Shown: in pieces, positions 1-9,170 of the stretch
Position numbering within the stretch: the stretch's first letter is position 1
Layout: each line of letters starts with the position of its first letter
DNA from: Thermoguttaceae bacterium
Lineage (GTDB): Bacteria > Planctomycetota > Planctomycetia > Pirellulales > Thermoguttaceae
Direction of reading: 5' to 3'
Assembly: GCA_025060325.1 (NCBI GenBank)
Contig: JANXBW010000029.1
Coordinates: 1 to 57,819 of the forward strand
Length of the DNA stretch: 57,819 nucleotides
Notes under the pieces: model-generated
What the model was told of the DNA's origin: nothing
What the model saw: the letters and a program-made list of their open reading frames with translations, nothing else
Databases searched by the model: none
Made by a program: the position numbers and the translations under genes

Positions 1-1
1 G

Positions 2-2656
2 GGGGAAAAGCTCAGCTGTCGGCACATTCTCATCGCGTTATTAGTCGAAAGTTTAGCGGTCGTCTTACTCGGCTTATTGAATCTGGGGAGGGTAACTCAT
101 GCGGCTGACGACGGGGCCCGCCCTCGTTTGTTTGCGGAGTTTGTCTCAGCGCAGGCTCGACCGGCAAGTGCGCCCATGTTAAGTGGTGTTTGTTTTTCAA
201 GTCGCTGGGTGCATCCCACTGGACCAAGTGATCCTTTTGACACCTTCCAGATCGCCGAGCAATTCGCAGCTACCGATTTTGTGTGGACGTACTCGCTTGA
301 TCCAGAATTTGTCAAGCGAGCCAAACAGTTTGGCGGCAGAGTTTTCCTGGCCATCAACTCCTTGGTCCCCGACGAACCAGACGGCAACACCCGGCGGCGG
401 GGGCGCATCGTGGATTTAAACGGCAACCCCGTTACCGCCCCGTGGATGCGATCCTCTGGCGAACGGTGGTGGGGATGTGTCAACAGTCCGGAATATCGGG
501 CAAGTTACTTGGGTTACGCCAAACGATGTATTGACGCGGGGTGTGACGGCCTCCAGATGGACGATCCTCTTACCAATTTGCATGCGGTCCAATGGGGCGC
601 TTGTTTTTGCGAACATTGCATGGTCGGATTTCGCCAATTTCTTTTATCGCAACAAGAGCAGCTAAATCTTGCGGAGCTCGGAATAAGTGATTTGACCTCC
701 TTTGACTATCGCCAATACCTCCGCGAACAGAAGGCGCCGGTAGGTGATGCGTTTCGGCAATATCACGGGGGCAAGTTGAAGGAGCTTTTTGTTCAGTTTC
801 AGCGCCAGTCGGTAGAACGATTCTTCCATGATATGCGAGCAGCAATCGATGCTTATGCCGGTCGGCATGTGCCATTTGCAAGCAACAACTACCGCGGATC
901 GTGGGATTTTCCCTACGATCTTTTCGAGATCGGCATGGCCGAACTGCCCCAGAAAGACGCCACTCCGGCCAACATGTATCGCTTGTTTTCTGAGGCACGT
1001 CAACGCAGGAAGCATCAGATCTTCACGCTTGTGCCCGCAGCCGCCGACGGCTCCGAGGTGCATGTTACCCGCTGCGCTATTGCCACAAGCTATGCCTGCG
1101 GAGGCCATCTTATTGTCCCTTGGGATGTTTACACCGGGCCGAATAAACCACGGTATTTCGGCAAGCCCGAGCAGTACGCGGATCTTTACCAGTTTGTCCG
1201 CAGGAATCAACATCTATTTGATGGCTTCCAAGAGGTTGCCGCCCGGATACCGGGAGAGCTTTCCTCGGACGAAATCATCTGGCATATCGAAGGAGGTAAC
1301 ACTGTACTGGGGGTGCTCCGGGCAAAGCCGGGGGACTCACGCTGCGGTGTTGTGATTCATCTTGTGGACTGGGCCGAAAAACCGGCAGGTCTTACCCTTT
1401 GGATTGATAGTCGCCCAATTGGGCGGCCAATGACAGCGACGCTCTATCGGCCGGGACAAAAGCCCGAGGATGTCCCTGTACTCTGGGGGCGGCATATGAT
1501 CGAGGAGGTTGTCGCCCTTACCCTTCCTGCACTTGACCCCTGGGGCGTGATCTGGCTTCGGCCTACAGGAGACAAAACTGAAAAGCAAGTAGTTCCTATC
1601 GTTTACAGCACAGATCTCTATCATCCACACGACGACCCGGATGATCACTTCGATTTGGCAACCCTCTTTAGCCTCCCGGAATTTGACATCCGCGGGATCA
1701 TTCTCGACGGTGGTCGCCGGCAAAAGGAGCGCCCTGGAGCTATCCCCGTCGAACAAATGCTAAAACTTACCAACCGTCAAGTCCCGGTAGCCATCGGCCT
1801 TGCTGATCCGCTTCGCGGTCCTAACGACGACGGGAGCGGACAACCGCCGGAATTCCAGGCCGGTGTTAACTTACTTCTAGAGATCCTAGAAAAAAGCCAG
1901 GAAAAGGTCACCGTGTTTACGACTGGTAGCCTCCGCGATATGGCGGCCGCATACCTGCGTCGGCCCGAACTGTGCCGGCAAAAGATCAATCGGCTTTATA
2001 TCAACATCGGGGATGCACTAGGCGGCCAGGAGTATAACGTCAATCTGGACCCGTGGGCCTACCGGATCATTATGCGGAGCGATCTTCCTCTTTACTGGTG
2101 TCCGTGCTTTGCCGGCGGGTTATGGAAGCGGGAGAAAGGCCTTGCTACCTACTGGCGCTTTCGCCAGGGGCAGGTCCTGGCCAATGCCCCTCTCCCAATT
2201 GTCAACTTCTTCCTCTATGCCCTGCGGCAGGAAAAAACGCCGGCGTTGGGCTATCTTAGCGCCCGGCATCCGGAAGATCAGTACCAATGGCTTTTTGCGC
2301 TAGAGCGAAACATGTGGTGTACAGCACCGTTCCTCCACGCTGCCGGTCGCCATATTTGGGAAGTGGCTCCCGGGAAATTTGCGGTCCTGCCAACTTCCAC
2401 AAAGCCGGAGGGCGAGTTAGGAAAAGGGGGCACGCCAGGCTTCCCCCGTCTGGCCACCCCCTTCCGCTTCCAGTGGCATTGGGTCAAAGAAACACCCGAT
2501 GGCCAGTTCACCGTTTGCGAAGCGCCGGCCGAGCCTGCAGACTCGCTTCGCAAAATCCACTGCTTCGAAATTGTCGACTTAGACCGCTACGATGCCATTA
2601 TGACAGACGTGTTGACGGAATTGTTCTGCAAGTTTGCTCTTACCCCTCCCCAGTAG
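2..2656 (+). CDS. Secreted hydrolase-like barrel fused to a nucleoside-hydrolase-like domain, 5'-truncated
   Basis: The reading frame is open to the first bases of the window. Codons from base 2 give a hydrophobic signal-peptide core ending in a THA/AD cleavage site (about residue 35), so the true start lies outside the window. The first ATG/GTG/TTG codon in frame, a TTG at base 77, falls inside that signal peptide and is unlikely to be the start. After export the protein has a barrel-like region (visible residues about 60-420) with a CDGLQMDDP stretch and a CEHC pair, as in GH42-like or uncharacterised glycosidase-like families. A second region (about 530-790) has an Asp-rich start (STDLYHPHDDPDD) and a TTGSLRDMAAAYLRRPEL stretch resembling inosine/uridine nucleoside hydrolases. 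The substrate is unknown and I did not identify catalytic residues in the barrel. The next gene, an oxidoreductase, starts about 270 bases downstream on the same strand. Confidence 0.75.
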   Translation, partial: GEKLSCRHILIALLVESLAVVLLGLLNLGRVTHAADDGARPRLFAEFVSAQARPASAPMLSGVCFSSRWVHPTGPSDPFDTFQIAEQFAATDFVWTYSLDPEFVKRAKQFGGRVFLAINSLVPDEPDGNTRRRGRIVDLNGNPVTAPWMRSSGERWWGCVNSPEYRASYLGYAKRCIDAGCDGLQMDDPLTNLHAVQWGACFCEHCMVGFRQFLLSQQEQLNLAELGISDLTSFDYRQYLREQKAPVGDAFRQYHGGKLKELFVQFQRQSVERFFHDMRAAIDAYAGRHVPFASNNYRGSWDFPYDLFEIGMAELPQKDATPANMYRLFSEARQRRKHQIFTLVPAAADGSEVHVTRCAIATSYACGGHLIVPWDVYTGPNKPRYFGKPEQYADLYQFVRRNQHLFDGFQEVAARIPGELSSDEIIWHIEGGNTVLGVLRAKPGDSRCGVVIHLVDWAEKPAGLTLWIDSRPIGRPMTATLYRPGQKPEDVPVLWGRHMIEEVVALTLPALDPWGVIWLRPTGDKTEKQVVPIVYSTDLYHPHDDPDDHFDLATLFSLPEFDIRGIILDGGRRQKERPGAIPVEQMLKLTNRQVPVAIGLADPLRGPNDDGSGQPPEFQAGVNLLLEILEKSQEKVTVFTTGSLRDMAAAYLRRPELCRQKINRLYINIGDALGGQEYNVNLDPWAYRIIMRSDLPLYWCPCFAGGLWKREKGLATYWRFRQGQVLANAPLPIVNFFLYALRQEKTPALGYLSARHPEDQYQWLFALERNMWCTAPFLHAAGRHIWEVAPGKFAVLPTSTKPEGELGKGGTPGFPRLATPFRFQWHWVKETPDGQFTVCEAPAEPADSLRKIHCFEIVDLDRYDAIMTDVLTELFCKFALTPPQ

Positions 2657-2928
2657 TCTCTGCCTCGGTTTTTGACCACCAATTTTGGGCAATGCCCGAC
2701 TCGGCTCCTCCACAAGAGCACTTTGTCGCTTTGGACCAAGCTAGTCCCGGTGTTGGCGGCCCGAGTCAGACGCCCCAATAGTCGAGGGATTTGACGAGCT
2801 AGCCTCCCCGTGGTGAAATGGTTTGGCAGAGGGGGGACCTCGATCCCTCCGCTTTCGTACTCAGCCTACCCGGAAGCAAACCGGTTCGACTGCCCGCCGA
2901 GCAATTTCCGGTTGAAAGGAGCATCCCG

Positions 2929-4383
2929 ATGCGACCGATTAGTCGACGTTGTTTACTTCGCGCTACTGCTTCGGGAGTGGGCCTTGGGGGATTGGCTCCG
3001 CTTTTCCTGCCGGCCAAAACAGTCTTTGGTACACAGGCCAACGCGAGGCTCCGCGTGGCCCTTGTGGGCGTTGGTGGTCGGGGCCGCTGGTTCGTGGAAA
3101 CCATTCCCCGCATGGAAGATGTTGTTGCCTTGTGCGATGTCAACGAAGTGCGAATCGACGAGGCATTTCGCTTCTGGGAGGAACGAGCTAGCGCATGGGA
3201 AAATTCTCCCCAGCCTTGGGAGCGGGAGGCGGCCGCGATTTACCGGCGCCATCTCAAGAACCGACCCAAAACCTTTGTCGACTTTCGCAAGATGTTTGCC
3301 GAGATGAGCGATGGGATCGATGCAGCCGTAGTGGCCACCCCGGATCATACCCACGCAGTAGCCTCAGCAGCAGCAATTCGGGCCGGCAAACACGTCTTTT
3401 GCGAAAAACCACTTACCCGAACCGTACACGAATCACGAGCGTTGCGCGATCTTGCCCGAAAGTTCCGCGTGGCCACGGCTATGGGCAATCAAGGGACCTA
3501 CAGCGGTCCCTTCCGCCGAGCAGTGGAACTTATTCGCAATGGCACCCTGGGCGAAATTCGGGAAGTGTATGTGTGGAACGACGGCGGCGGGGCCGATCGG
3601 GACAGTCCCCCCCAGGGCCAGATGCCAGTCCCGGAACGGCTCCACTGGGATCTTTGGCTGGGGCCAGCTTCCTGGCGGCCTTACCACCGCGACTGGATGA
3701 ACCGAAATGCCTGGCGGGATTTCGGCACCGGGCAGCTGGGCAACTGGGCCTCGCACACTGCCAATCTGGCATTTATGGCCCTGGAAGTGTACACGCTTTG
3801 GGAAAGCACCGAGCCGCCCGAAAAGCGACTCATTCGTGTCCGCGCCGAGTGCTCACGGATTAATCGCCTCTCATTCCCCCGGTGGGAAAAGGTCTTTTGG
3901 GAGGTACCGGCTAGGGGGAACTGGCCACCAATTACCATCCAGTGGATCAACGGGGCGGCTCCGGGGTTCGAAGAACTTGTCGGCCCGGTGATCGCAGACG
4001 CCCCCACTAACCAGCGAAATCTTTGGCACTTTGCTGGTACACTAATCGTGGGAACCAAGGGAAAAATCCACACAACCGGTCACAATATGTGGTGTCGACT
4101 ATTACCAACGGAACAATTTGCCGGCGTTCAATGCGATCGGCCGGAAACACTGCCCAGTTCCCGGGGACCGGAACAAGACTGGTTTGCCGCCTGCCGGGGT
4201 GGCCCAGCGCCCTGGTCCAACTTCGACTATGCCGCCGCACTCAACGAATTTTTGATGCTGGGTAACATCGCCACCCAAGTTAACGATGCTATTGAATACG
4301 ACCCTGTGGCGATGAAAATTGTCAACAACACAGAGGCCGATTCGCTCCTTCGCAGCCAGTATCGCGAGGGGTGGTCACTGTGA
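2929..4383 (+). CDS. Gfo/Idh/MocA family oxidoreductase with Tat signal
   Basis: A 484-residue NAD(P)-dependent sugar or cyclitol dehydrogenase of the Gfo/Idh/MocA family, predicted to be exported folded by the Tat system. The N terminus has a twin-arginine motif (ISRRCLLRA) followed by a hydrophobic stretch. A Rossmann motif (GVGGRGRW) lies near residue 48, and the family signatures ATPDHTHA and CEKPL follow. The ATG at 2929 is chosen because GAAAGGA lies just upstream and the Tat signal starts there; the open frame continues upstream without protein-like content. It sits 41 bases ahead of the ThuA/DUF1080 gene with the same orientation, so the two are probably cotranscribed. It is a paralogue of the protein at 27399: both end with a similar NN.EAD.LLR..YR.GW.L tail. 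The substrate cannot be read from sequence. Confidence 0.93.
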   Translation: MRPISRRCLLRATASGVGLGGLAPLFLPAKTVFGTQANARLRVALVGVGGRGRWFVETIPRMEDVVALCDVNEVRIDEAFRFWEERASAWENSPQPWEREAAAIYRRHLKNRPKTFVDFRKMFAEMSDGIDAAVVATPDHTHAVASAAAIRAGKHVFCEKPLTRTVHESRALRDLARKFRVATAMGNQGTYSGPFRRAVELIRNGTLGEIREVYVWNDGGGADRDSPPQGQMPVPERLHWDLWLGPASWRPYHRDWMNRNAWRDFGTGQLGNWASHTANLAFMALEVYTLWESTEPPEKRLIRVRAECSRINRLSFPRWEKVFWEVPARGNWPPITIQWINGAAPGFEELVGPVIADAPTNQRNLWHFAGTLIVGTKGKIHTTGHNMWCRLLPTEQFAGVQCDRPETLPSSRGPEQDWFAACRGGPAPWSNFDYAAALNEFLMLGNIATQVNDAIEYDPVAMKIVNNTEADSLLRSQYREGWSL

Positions 4384-4424
4384 AAATCCGCGACACCGAT
4401 CGCGTCCTAAGAGGAGGCTTTCCG

Positions 4425-6050
4425 ATGGCACATTTGGCGCGGGGGACTTTGTTGACTATTGCTCTCCTAGCTCCTTTTGTTTGGCATCCAGGTTTGCTTT
4501 ACGGGCAAAGCATTCCTCCCCGCGAGGAGCGGCAGATTCGTCAGGCAGCGGAGAAGGTTCGGCCACAGGTGAAACCAGCTCGTCCGCGGGCCGTCCTTAT
4601 CTGGAATACTCCGCCGCATCTGATGGAGAAAGATCCTCATAAAGGCTACTGCATTCCATACGGGGAGGCTGCCTTTCGCCTTTTGGGAGAAGTGACTGGC
4701 GCCTATCGTCCGTTGGTAAGCGACGATCTAGCCGCCATGGCCCCGGAAAACCTGGAGCGGCTGGATGCCATCGTACTTAACAACGCTTCCGGTCCGTGGA
4801 TCAGCCCGACCGAGGCGGACCTCGCCAAACCAGCTCTTCGTGCCTTAGGGCAAACCCGCCAAGAGGTCGAGGCCAAGCTGCGCGAGGCCTTCCTCGCCTT
4901 CGTCCGCAACGGAAAAGGTGTTGTGTGTATCCACTATGCTATTGCCGCCAATCGCCAGTGGCCGGAGTGGCAGGAACTTTTCGGCGCTACTTTCGTAGGG
5001 CATCCGTGGACGGAAGAGATCGGCGTCACGGTCGAGGAGCCTGACCATCCGCTTGTGGCTGCGTTTGGCGGGAAGAATTTTCGGATCTTCGATGAAATTT
5101 ACGAATACGGGCCGCCCTATGATCGCTCCGCCTTAAGGGTACTTTTGTCCATCAACCCGGCGGAAACAAACATGGGGGCGCGATGGATCCGTCGCAAAGA
5201 CGGCGATTTCGCCCTGGCCTGGGTCAAGAAGTTTGGCCAGGGTCGGGTTTTCGTCACCAGCTTCGGCCATATGACCGAGCTGTGGTGGAATCCACAGATC
5301 CTCCAGTTTTTCCTCGATGCCATTCAGTTTGCCTGCGGAGATCTCGCCGCCCCTACAGACCCTCGACCCACCCGGCCTGTTTACGAAAATGTGCCGGGCA
5401 CGCAACCTGTGCCCAACCTGCCGGGGTTTGTCTCGCTCTTTGACGGAAAGACTTTAGCCGGCTGGCAGGGGCATCCGGACATCTGGTCGGTGGAAGATGG
5501 GGCCATCACCGGAAAAACTCTAGCGGAAAAACCGCTCCGTCATAACGAGTTTTTGGTGTGGAAGGACCAGGTGGAAAACTTTGAGCTCAGGCTCAAGTTC
5601 CGTTTAGTCAACGGGAATTCCGGCATCTACTTCCGGGCCCAAAAATCTCGGCCAGGTAGCAAGGACACAGACCCGCTCATTGGGCCACAAGCGGATTTTG
5701 ATGCCACGGGGAGGTGGACGGGCGTATTAATGGAGTACCTTGGCCGGGGGCCTGTGGCCGAAAGGGGCGAGCGTGTCCGAATCGACGAAAAGGGTCAGAA
5801 GCATGTGGTAGGCGCGCTGGGCGATCCGGCCGAGCTACTTAAAGTCGTCCGGCTAAATGAGTGGAACGAATACCATATTCTCGCCCAAGGTGGGCACATC
5901 GTGCTTAAGATCAACGGCGTCACGATGAGCGAGGTTGTAGAAGATCGGGATCCAAATCGGCCACAACATGGCTGGCTTGCTCTTCAGGTTCACGTGGGGC
6001 CTCCCATGAAAGTGCAGTTTAAGGATATCTTCCTGCGACGATTGGAATAA
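4425..6050 (+). CDS. ThuA-like domain fused to 3-keto-disaccharide hydrolase (DUF1080)
   Basis: A 541-residue exported protein with two domains. After a signal peptide (residues about 1-30, ending LLYGQS) there is a ThuA-like, glutamine-amidotransferase-fold domain (about 50-310) of the type linked to trehalose/trehalulose use. A C-terminal concanavalin-like DUF1080/PF06439 domain (about 330-541) starts FVSLFDGKTLAGWQG and includes the typical NSGIYFR motif. Characterised PF06439 members act on glycosides whose C3 hydroxyl has been oxidised to a ketone. The preceding Gfo/Idh/MocA oxidoreductase is the kind of enzyme that could make such a substrate; this pairing is inference. The start at ATG 4425 is supported by GAGGAGG 8 bases upstream. 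A longer frame starts at 4371 and overlaps the preceding gene, but it lacks a ribosome-binding site. Confidence 0.92.
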   Translation: MAHLARGTLLTIALLAPFVWHPGLLYGQSIPPREERQIRQAAEKVRPQVKPARPRAVLIWNTPPHLMEKDPHKGYCIPYGEAAFRLLGEVTGAYRPLVSDDLAAMAPENLERLDAIVLNNASGPWISPTEADLAKPALRALGQTRQEVEAKLREAFLAFVRNGKGVVCIHYAIAANRQWPEWQELFGATFVGHPWTEEIGVTVEEPDHPLVAAFGGKNFRIFDEIYEYGPPYDRSALRVLLSINPAETNMGARWIRRKDGDFALAWVKKFGQGRVFVTSFGHMTELWWNPQILQFFLDAIQFACGDLAAPTDPRPTRPVYENVPGTQPVPNLPGFVSLFDGKTLAGWQGHPDIWSVEDGAITGKTLAEKPLRHNEFLVWKDQVENFELRLKFRLVNGNSGIYFRAQKSRPGSKDTDPLIGPQADFDATGRWTGVLMEYLGRGPVAERGERVRIDEKGQKHVVGALGDPAELLKVVRLNEWNEYHILAQGGHIVLKINGVTMSEVVEDRDPNRPQHGWLALQVHVGPPMKVQFKDIFLRRLE

Positions 6051-6281
6051 GCCTCTGGCGGTCGCACTCCACGGGCGGAAAGCTATTCGCTACCCGAACA
6101 GGCTAGGAGACTTGTACAGCGGAATTGTTCCGCCTATTGCGCCAACGGAAGCACATTTTACTATAGGCAAGCCCGGCTTCTAGGGACAACAAAGAGGCCG
6201 CAAACAAGCACCGCCGTGGCGCGATCGCAAACAGGAAAGCTTCCGTTACCTTGGCCGAAGACCGGCGAGAGGGTTATCCCC

Positions 6282-6929
6282 ATGCGGCTTGCTTCCACGT
6301 TATTTGCCCTTCTCTGCGGCATGGGAGGGGGGTAAGCTTCCCACGATCTGAACCACACCCGGGAGCACCGTCGGCGCCTGCTAGCCGACCCAATATCATC
6401 ATCATTTTGTCCGATGACATGGGCTATTCCGATTTAGCCTGTTAGGGTGGCGAACTCCATACGCCCACGCTTGATCGCTTAACAATGGAGGGATTTCGCT
6501 TCAGCCAGTTTTACAATGGCGCCCCTTGTTCTCCGGCGCGAGCCGCGCTCCTTACCGGCGTTTATCCACACCAAGCGGGTGTGGGTCATATGATGGAAGA
6601 CCGAGGTTATCCCGGTTATCTGGGCGAACTAAAGCGGCAAATGGTTACCATTGCGGAGGTCCTCCGCCAGGCTGCCTACCGCAATTGTGCCGTGGGCAAT
6701 TGGCATGTGACGCGTTTTGCCCGGCCGGAAGGACCAAAACACAATTGGCCGCTCAAGCGGGGTTTCGTACACAAGGCCCAATCCCGTTTGTACCGGAAAG
6801 GGCCTCTGCGGCTTCTGTCCACTACTGCCTTTTGCCGCCGGCCTTTGCTTCCTGTTTGCTAATACGCAACCCCCGGTTAACTGCACGGCGCCTTAATCGA
6901 ATATCGCGATCCTTTTGCCGGCCGCAGGT
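6282..6929 (+). pseudogene. Broken arylsulfatase gene (5' part only)
   Basis: This is the decayed front part of a type I sulfatase gene. An ATG at 6282 opens a signal-peptide-like frame that closes at 6333-6335 after a G-rich run. The sulfatase sequence resumes in another frame with PNIIIILSDDMGYSDLAC. A TAG stop at 6443-6445 then replaces the residue that is usually Tyr in this family, and the same frame continues through the formylglycine motif CSPAR (Cys codon 6527-6529) and LLTGVYPHQAGVGHMMEDRGYPGYLG. The conserved GKWH motif reads GNWH, losing the usual Lys. Similarity ends soon after KHNWPLKRGF near 6765, where a normal protein would run about 300 residues more. A short tail (ALIEYRDPFAGRR) is open to 6929 but is not recognisably sulfatase. 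Several independent lesions argue against a sequencing error. Confidence 0.85.
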
Positions 6930-6982
6930 AATTAAGAGACTTTCTTGCGTCTACAAGCAGCTGGCCCAAGGTCCGCGCCCAG

Positions 6983-8965
6983 TCATTCCACTTGAATAAC
7001 CATCTCGGCAAATTGCGGAAGATCCCACGAACCAAAATGCACGTCTATGGGCAGGACATAGCGACCCGGTCTAACGGAAGCAGGCACGGCAATGCGAAGT
7101 GGGAGGCCTTTTTCCGTTTTTGCTGGGACCGATGACCGACTCCAATCGGTTGGGCCCGTCCCCCACGCACTGGGCAAAATGGCTCGCACAGCTGCATCCC
7201 GCGGTTCTGCCGCGTGGTTAGTGATGACAACCTCAAGCACTGCCTGTTGACCAGGCTTGATCTTTTGTTCATATGGGAAGGCTCTCACCCATGATTCGTC
7301 CATGCCGAAGTTGGGATGATCCCACGGCATGAGTTTTGCGAAAAGCTTCTCCCGCTCGGCTAGGTTCCTGCGCATAAAACGGATGTCCTCTTTGCGGAAG
7401 GAAAACGCGCCGTCCACATGGCAGTTAAACAGATGGGTCGGCTCGATCTCCTCTAAAAGCGCAAGACAACGATCAAACCCGACATTTTGCCCCAGCCAAT
7501 TCCTATTCTGTGCACAATAGTCGTCGATGCCTCCCGGCGTGTGCGAGTCACCCACAAAAAGCATTTTTAAGTCACCATGTTCAACAAGGAGGGCGGAGTG
7601 ATAAACCGTTTGCCCGGGATAGTGATAAGCCGTCAACTTGTATTCGTGCCAGGTCCAAAACTCACCATGCTTTGTGGGGCGATCGACACGAATTGGCTCC
7701 TGCCAAATACACGGCAAGCGCCACGCAAGCGGTTGCGTCAACACAGCCGCCAGATGCTCATCCGTAATACATGGGCAGTCGAAGGTCTTCTGAAATTCCC
7801 CCACACCGGCCACATGGTCGTTGTGATAATGGGTGATCCACAGCCCCTCGATCGGGCCCAACTCGCCCCGCTCCTGCATGGCTTGGATCGATTTAACCAC
7901 GCCCGGATGACCGCAATCCATCACCAGGGCCGCGTTATTCTCACGGGAAACAAGGATCCAGGTCGTACCGAGGTGACGAAGGCACTCCGGCACCGGCAAA
8001 AGCGGCCGAAGTGGCATATGTCCGGGCCGCCCCTGAAATTCCTCGAAAAGCTCCGGGAAATAGTGCCGCAGCGCGGATATCGCCACGTACTTGTCGTAAC
8101 AAATGTCCATCTGAGTGACGAGAGCATCGATCGCTTCAGCCGGCTGATCGATCAAGTTACCATGAGAGGGGATAAGAAGCTGCGGCTTAAGCTCGCGGAG
8201 CCGGCCGAGGCTAGCCTTCACTTCCCACTGGGCACCCATAAAACCATGGTAGTCGCTAATTTCCCGTTTACCGCGTCGAAAACCCTTCTGCAAGCTGTAA
8301 AGTTCCCAAAGCTGGCCCCGGTCGTAAATGAGATCACCGCAGAAAATGATGCGGCTGCCGTCCACTTCGACCACAAAACTGACCGAGCCGTCGGTATGCC
8401 CCGGGGTGGCTAGCACGCGGATCCGCGCCGGGCCCCAAGTGAGATCCTTTCCCTCTTGACACACGTCGGCCACCGGCAGCGCTTCCACCAGCATCAACCG
8501 ATGCGGATGAAAGTTATAAAAATTCCAGCGATGCTTCGGATCCTGCCAATAGCTTTGGGGATTTTCGAAGTAAACGCGCTCAGCTGCCGGGACCAAAAGC
8601 TTTGTGCCTTTTTGCGTAAACCGACTTGCCCCACAGGCTTGGTCCCGATGATGATGCGTAAAAAGAATACATTCAACTTCGTTTACGCCCAAGCTCGGCA
8701 GGGCATCTGCCACGCGGCCATCACCACAGTCGATAAGCCACGCCTTACCGCGGCCATCCACAATGATTCCGACATTGATCGGCCCACGGAAGATAGACAG
8801 GTGTTGAGAAATCGGAACGATTTGGCCACTCGTTTGGCCTGCCACCCCAGGAACCGTGCCAGCATGGGCGCCGTGATCGGGCATTAAAAACCTTGCCCCC
8901 AACCCGGCCGACAGCCCACCCATCAACTGCCCGAGAAACTTTCGCCGCGAAGGACTACCTGCCAT
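6983..8965 (-). CDS. Tat-exported protein with two tandem metallo-beta-lactamase-fold domains
   Basis: A 660-residue protein beginning with a Tat signal (SRRKFLGQL, residues 6-14). Two MBL-fold domains follow. The first (about 50-290) has H104-H-H106-R-D108-Q109 where the family signature HxHxDH would have a final His, plus ATPGH190 and CGD211 as later ligands. The second (about 325-560) has an intact H379-Y-H381-N-D383-H384 and a later FVGDSH motif. Residues about 565-660 look like a beta-sandwich. MBL hydrolases use one or two metal ions to cleave esters, thioesters or phosphoesters; the substrate here is unknown. The ATG has a GGGGAG ribosome-binding site upstream. The gene converges on the sulfatase relic, with only about 50 bases between them. 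The first domain may bind metal differently or be structural. Confidence 0.9.
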   Translation of the reverse strand: MAGSPSRRKFLGQLMGGLSAGLGARFLMPDHGAHAGTVPGVAGQTSGQIVPISQHLSIFRGPINVGIIVDGRGKAWLIDCGDGRVADALPSLGVNEVECILFTHHHRDQACGASRFTQKGTKLLVPAAERVYFENPQSYWQDPKHRWNFYNFHPHRLMLVEALPVADVCQEGKDLTWGPARIRVLATPGHTDGSVSFVVEVDGSRIIFCGDLIYDRGQLWELYSLQKGFRRGKREISDYHGFMGAQWEVKASLGRLRELKPQLLIPSHGNLIDQPAEAIDALVTQMDICYDKYVAISALRHYFPELFEEFQGRPGHMPLRPLLPVPECLRHLGTTWILVSRENNAALVMDCGHPGVVKSIQAMQERGELGPIEGLWITHYHNDHVAGVGEFQKTFDCPCITDEHLAAVLTQPLAWRLPCIWQEPIRVDRPTKHGEFWTWHEYKLTAYHYPGQTVYHSALLVEHGDLKMLFVGDSHTPGGIDDYCAQNRNWLGQNVGFDRCLALLEEIEPTHLFNCHVDGAFSFRKEDIRFMRRNLAEREKLFAKLMPWDHPNFGMDESWVRAFPYEQKIKPGQQAVLEVVITNHAAEPRDAAVRAILPSAWGTGPTDWSRSSVPAKTEKGLPLRIAVPASVRPGRYVLPIDVHFGSWDLPQFAEMVIQVE

Positions 8966-9170
8966 GAGATCGGTCTCCCCTCAACAAATGGATAGCTAGC
9001 AACCTGGGTTGACTTTCGGCGGATGGACCACGGAGCTTGGGCCATCTTGCGATAAGGCAGTGCTATTGCCCAGGGTTCTCCCCAGTGCGGGCGTCGAGTT
9101 GGTGTTTACGCAATTGGGCTTTTTTAGGCGGTTAGTTTTGCGAACTATTCTCCCCCGCTTGCGGGTCAAC

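Noticed and set aside
2800-2912. tRNA-like segment (a TGGTGAAATGG D-arm-like stretch and a GGTTCGACTG T-loop-like stretch) before the first oxidoreductase gene
   Set aside because: The T-stem and acceptor stem do not pair, and the anticodon loop lacks the usual T before the anticodon. At most it is a worn relic.
6119-6133. Six-base hairpin (GCGGAA / TTCCGC) after the ThuA/DUF1080 gene
   Set aside because: Short stem without a T-run, so it is not supported as a terminator.
6443-6445. TAG in the sulfatase frame as a recoded amino acid
   Set aside because: Other lesions nearby (frame change, lost Lys, missing 3' part) make ordinary gene decay the simpler explanation.
7577-8413. 278-codon + strand frame
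   Set aside because: It lies entirely inside and opposite the MBL protein gene, whose motifs are clear; it is an antisense shadow.
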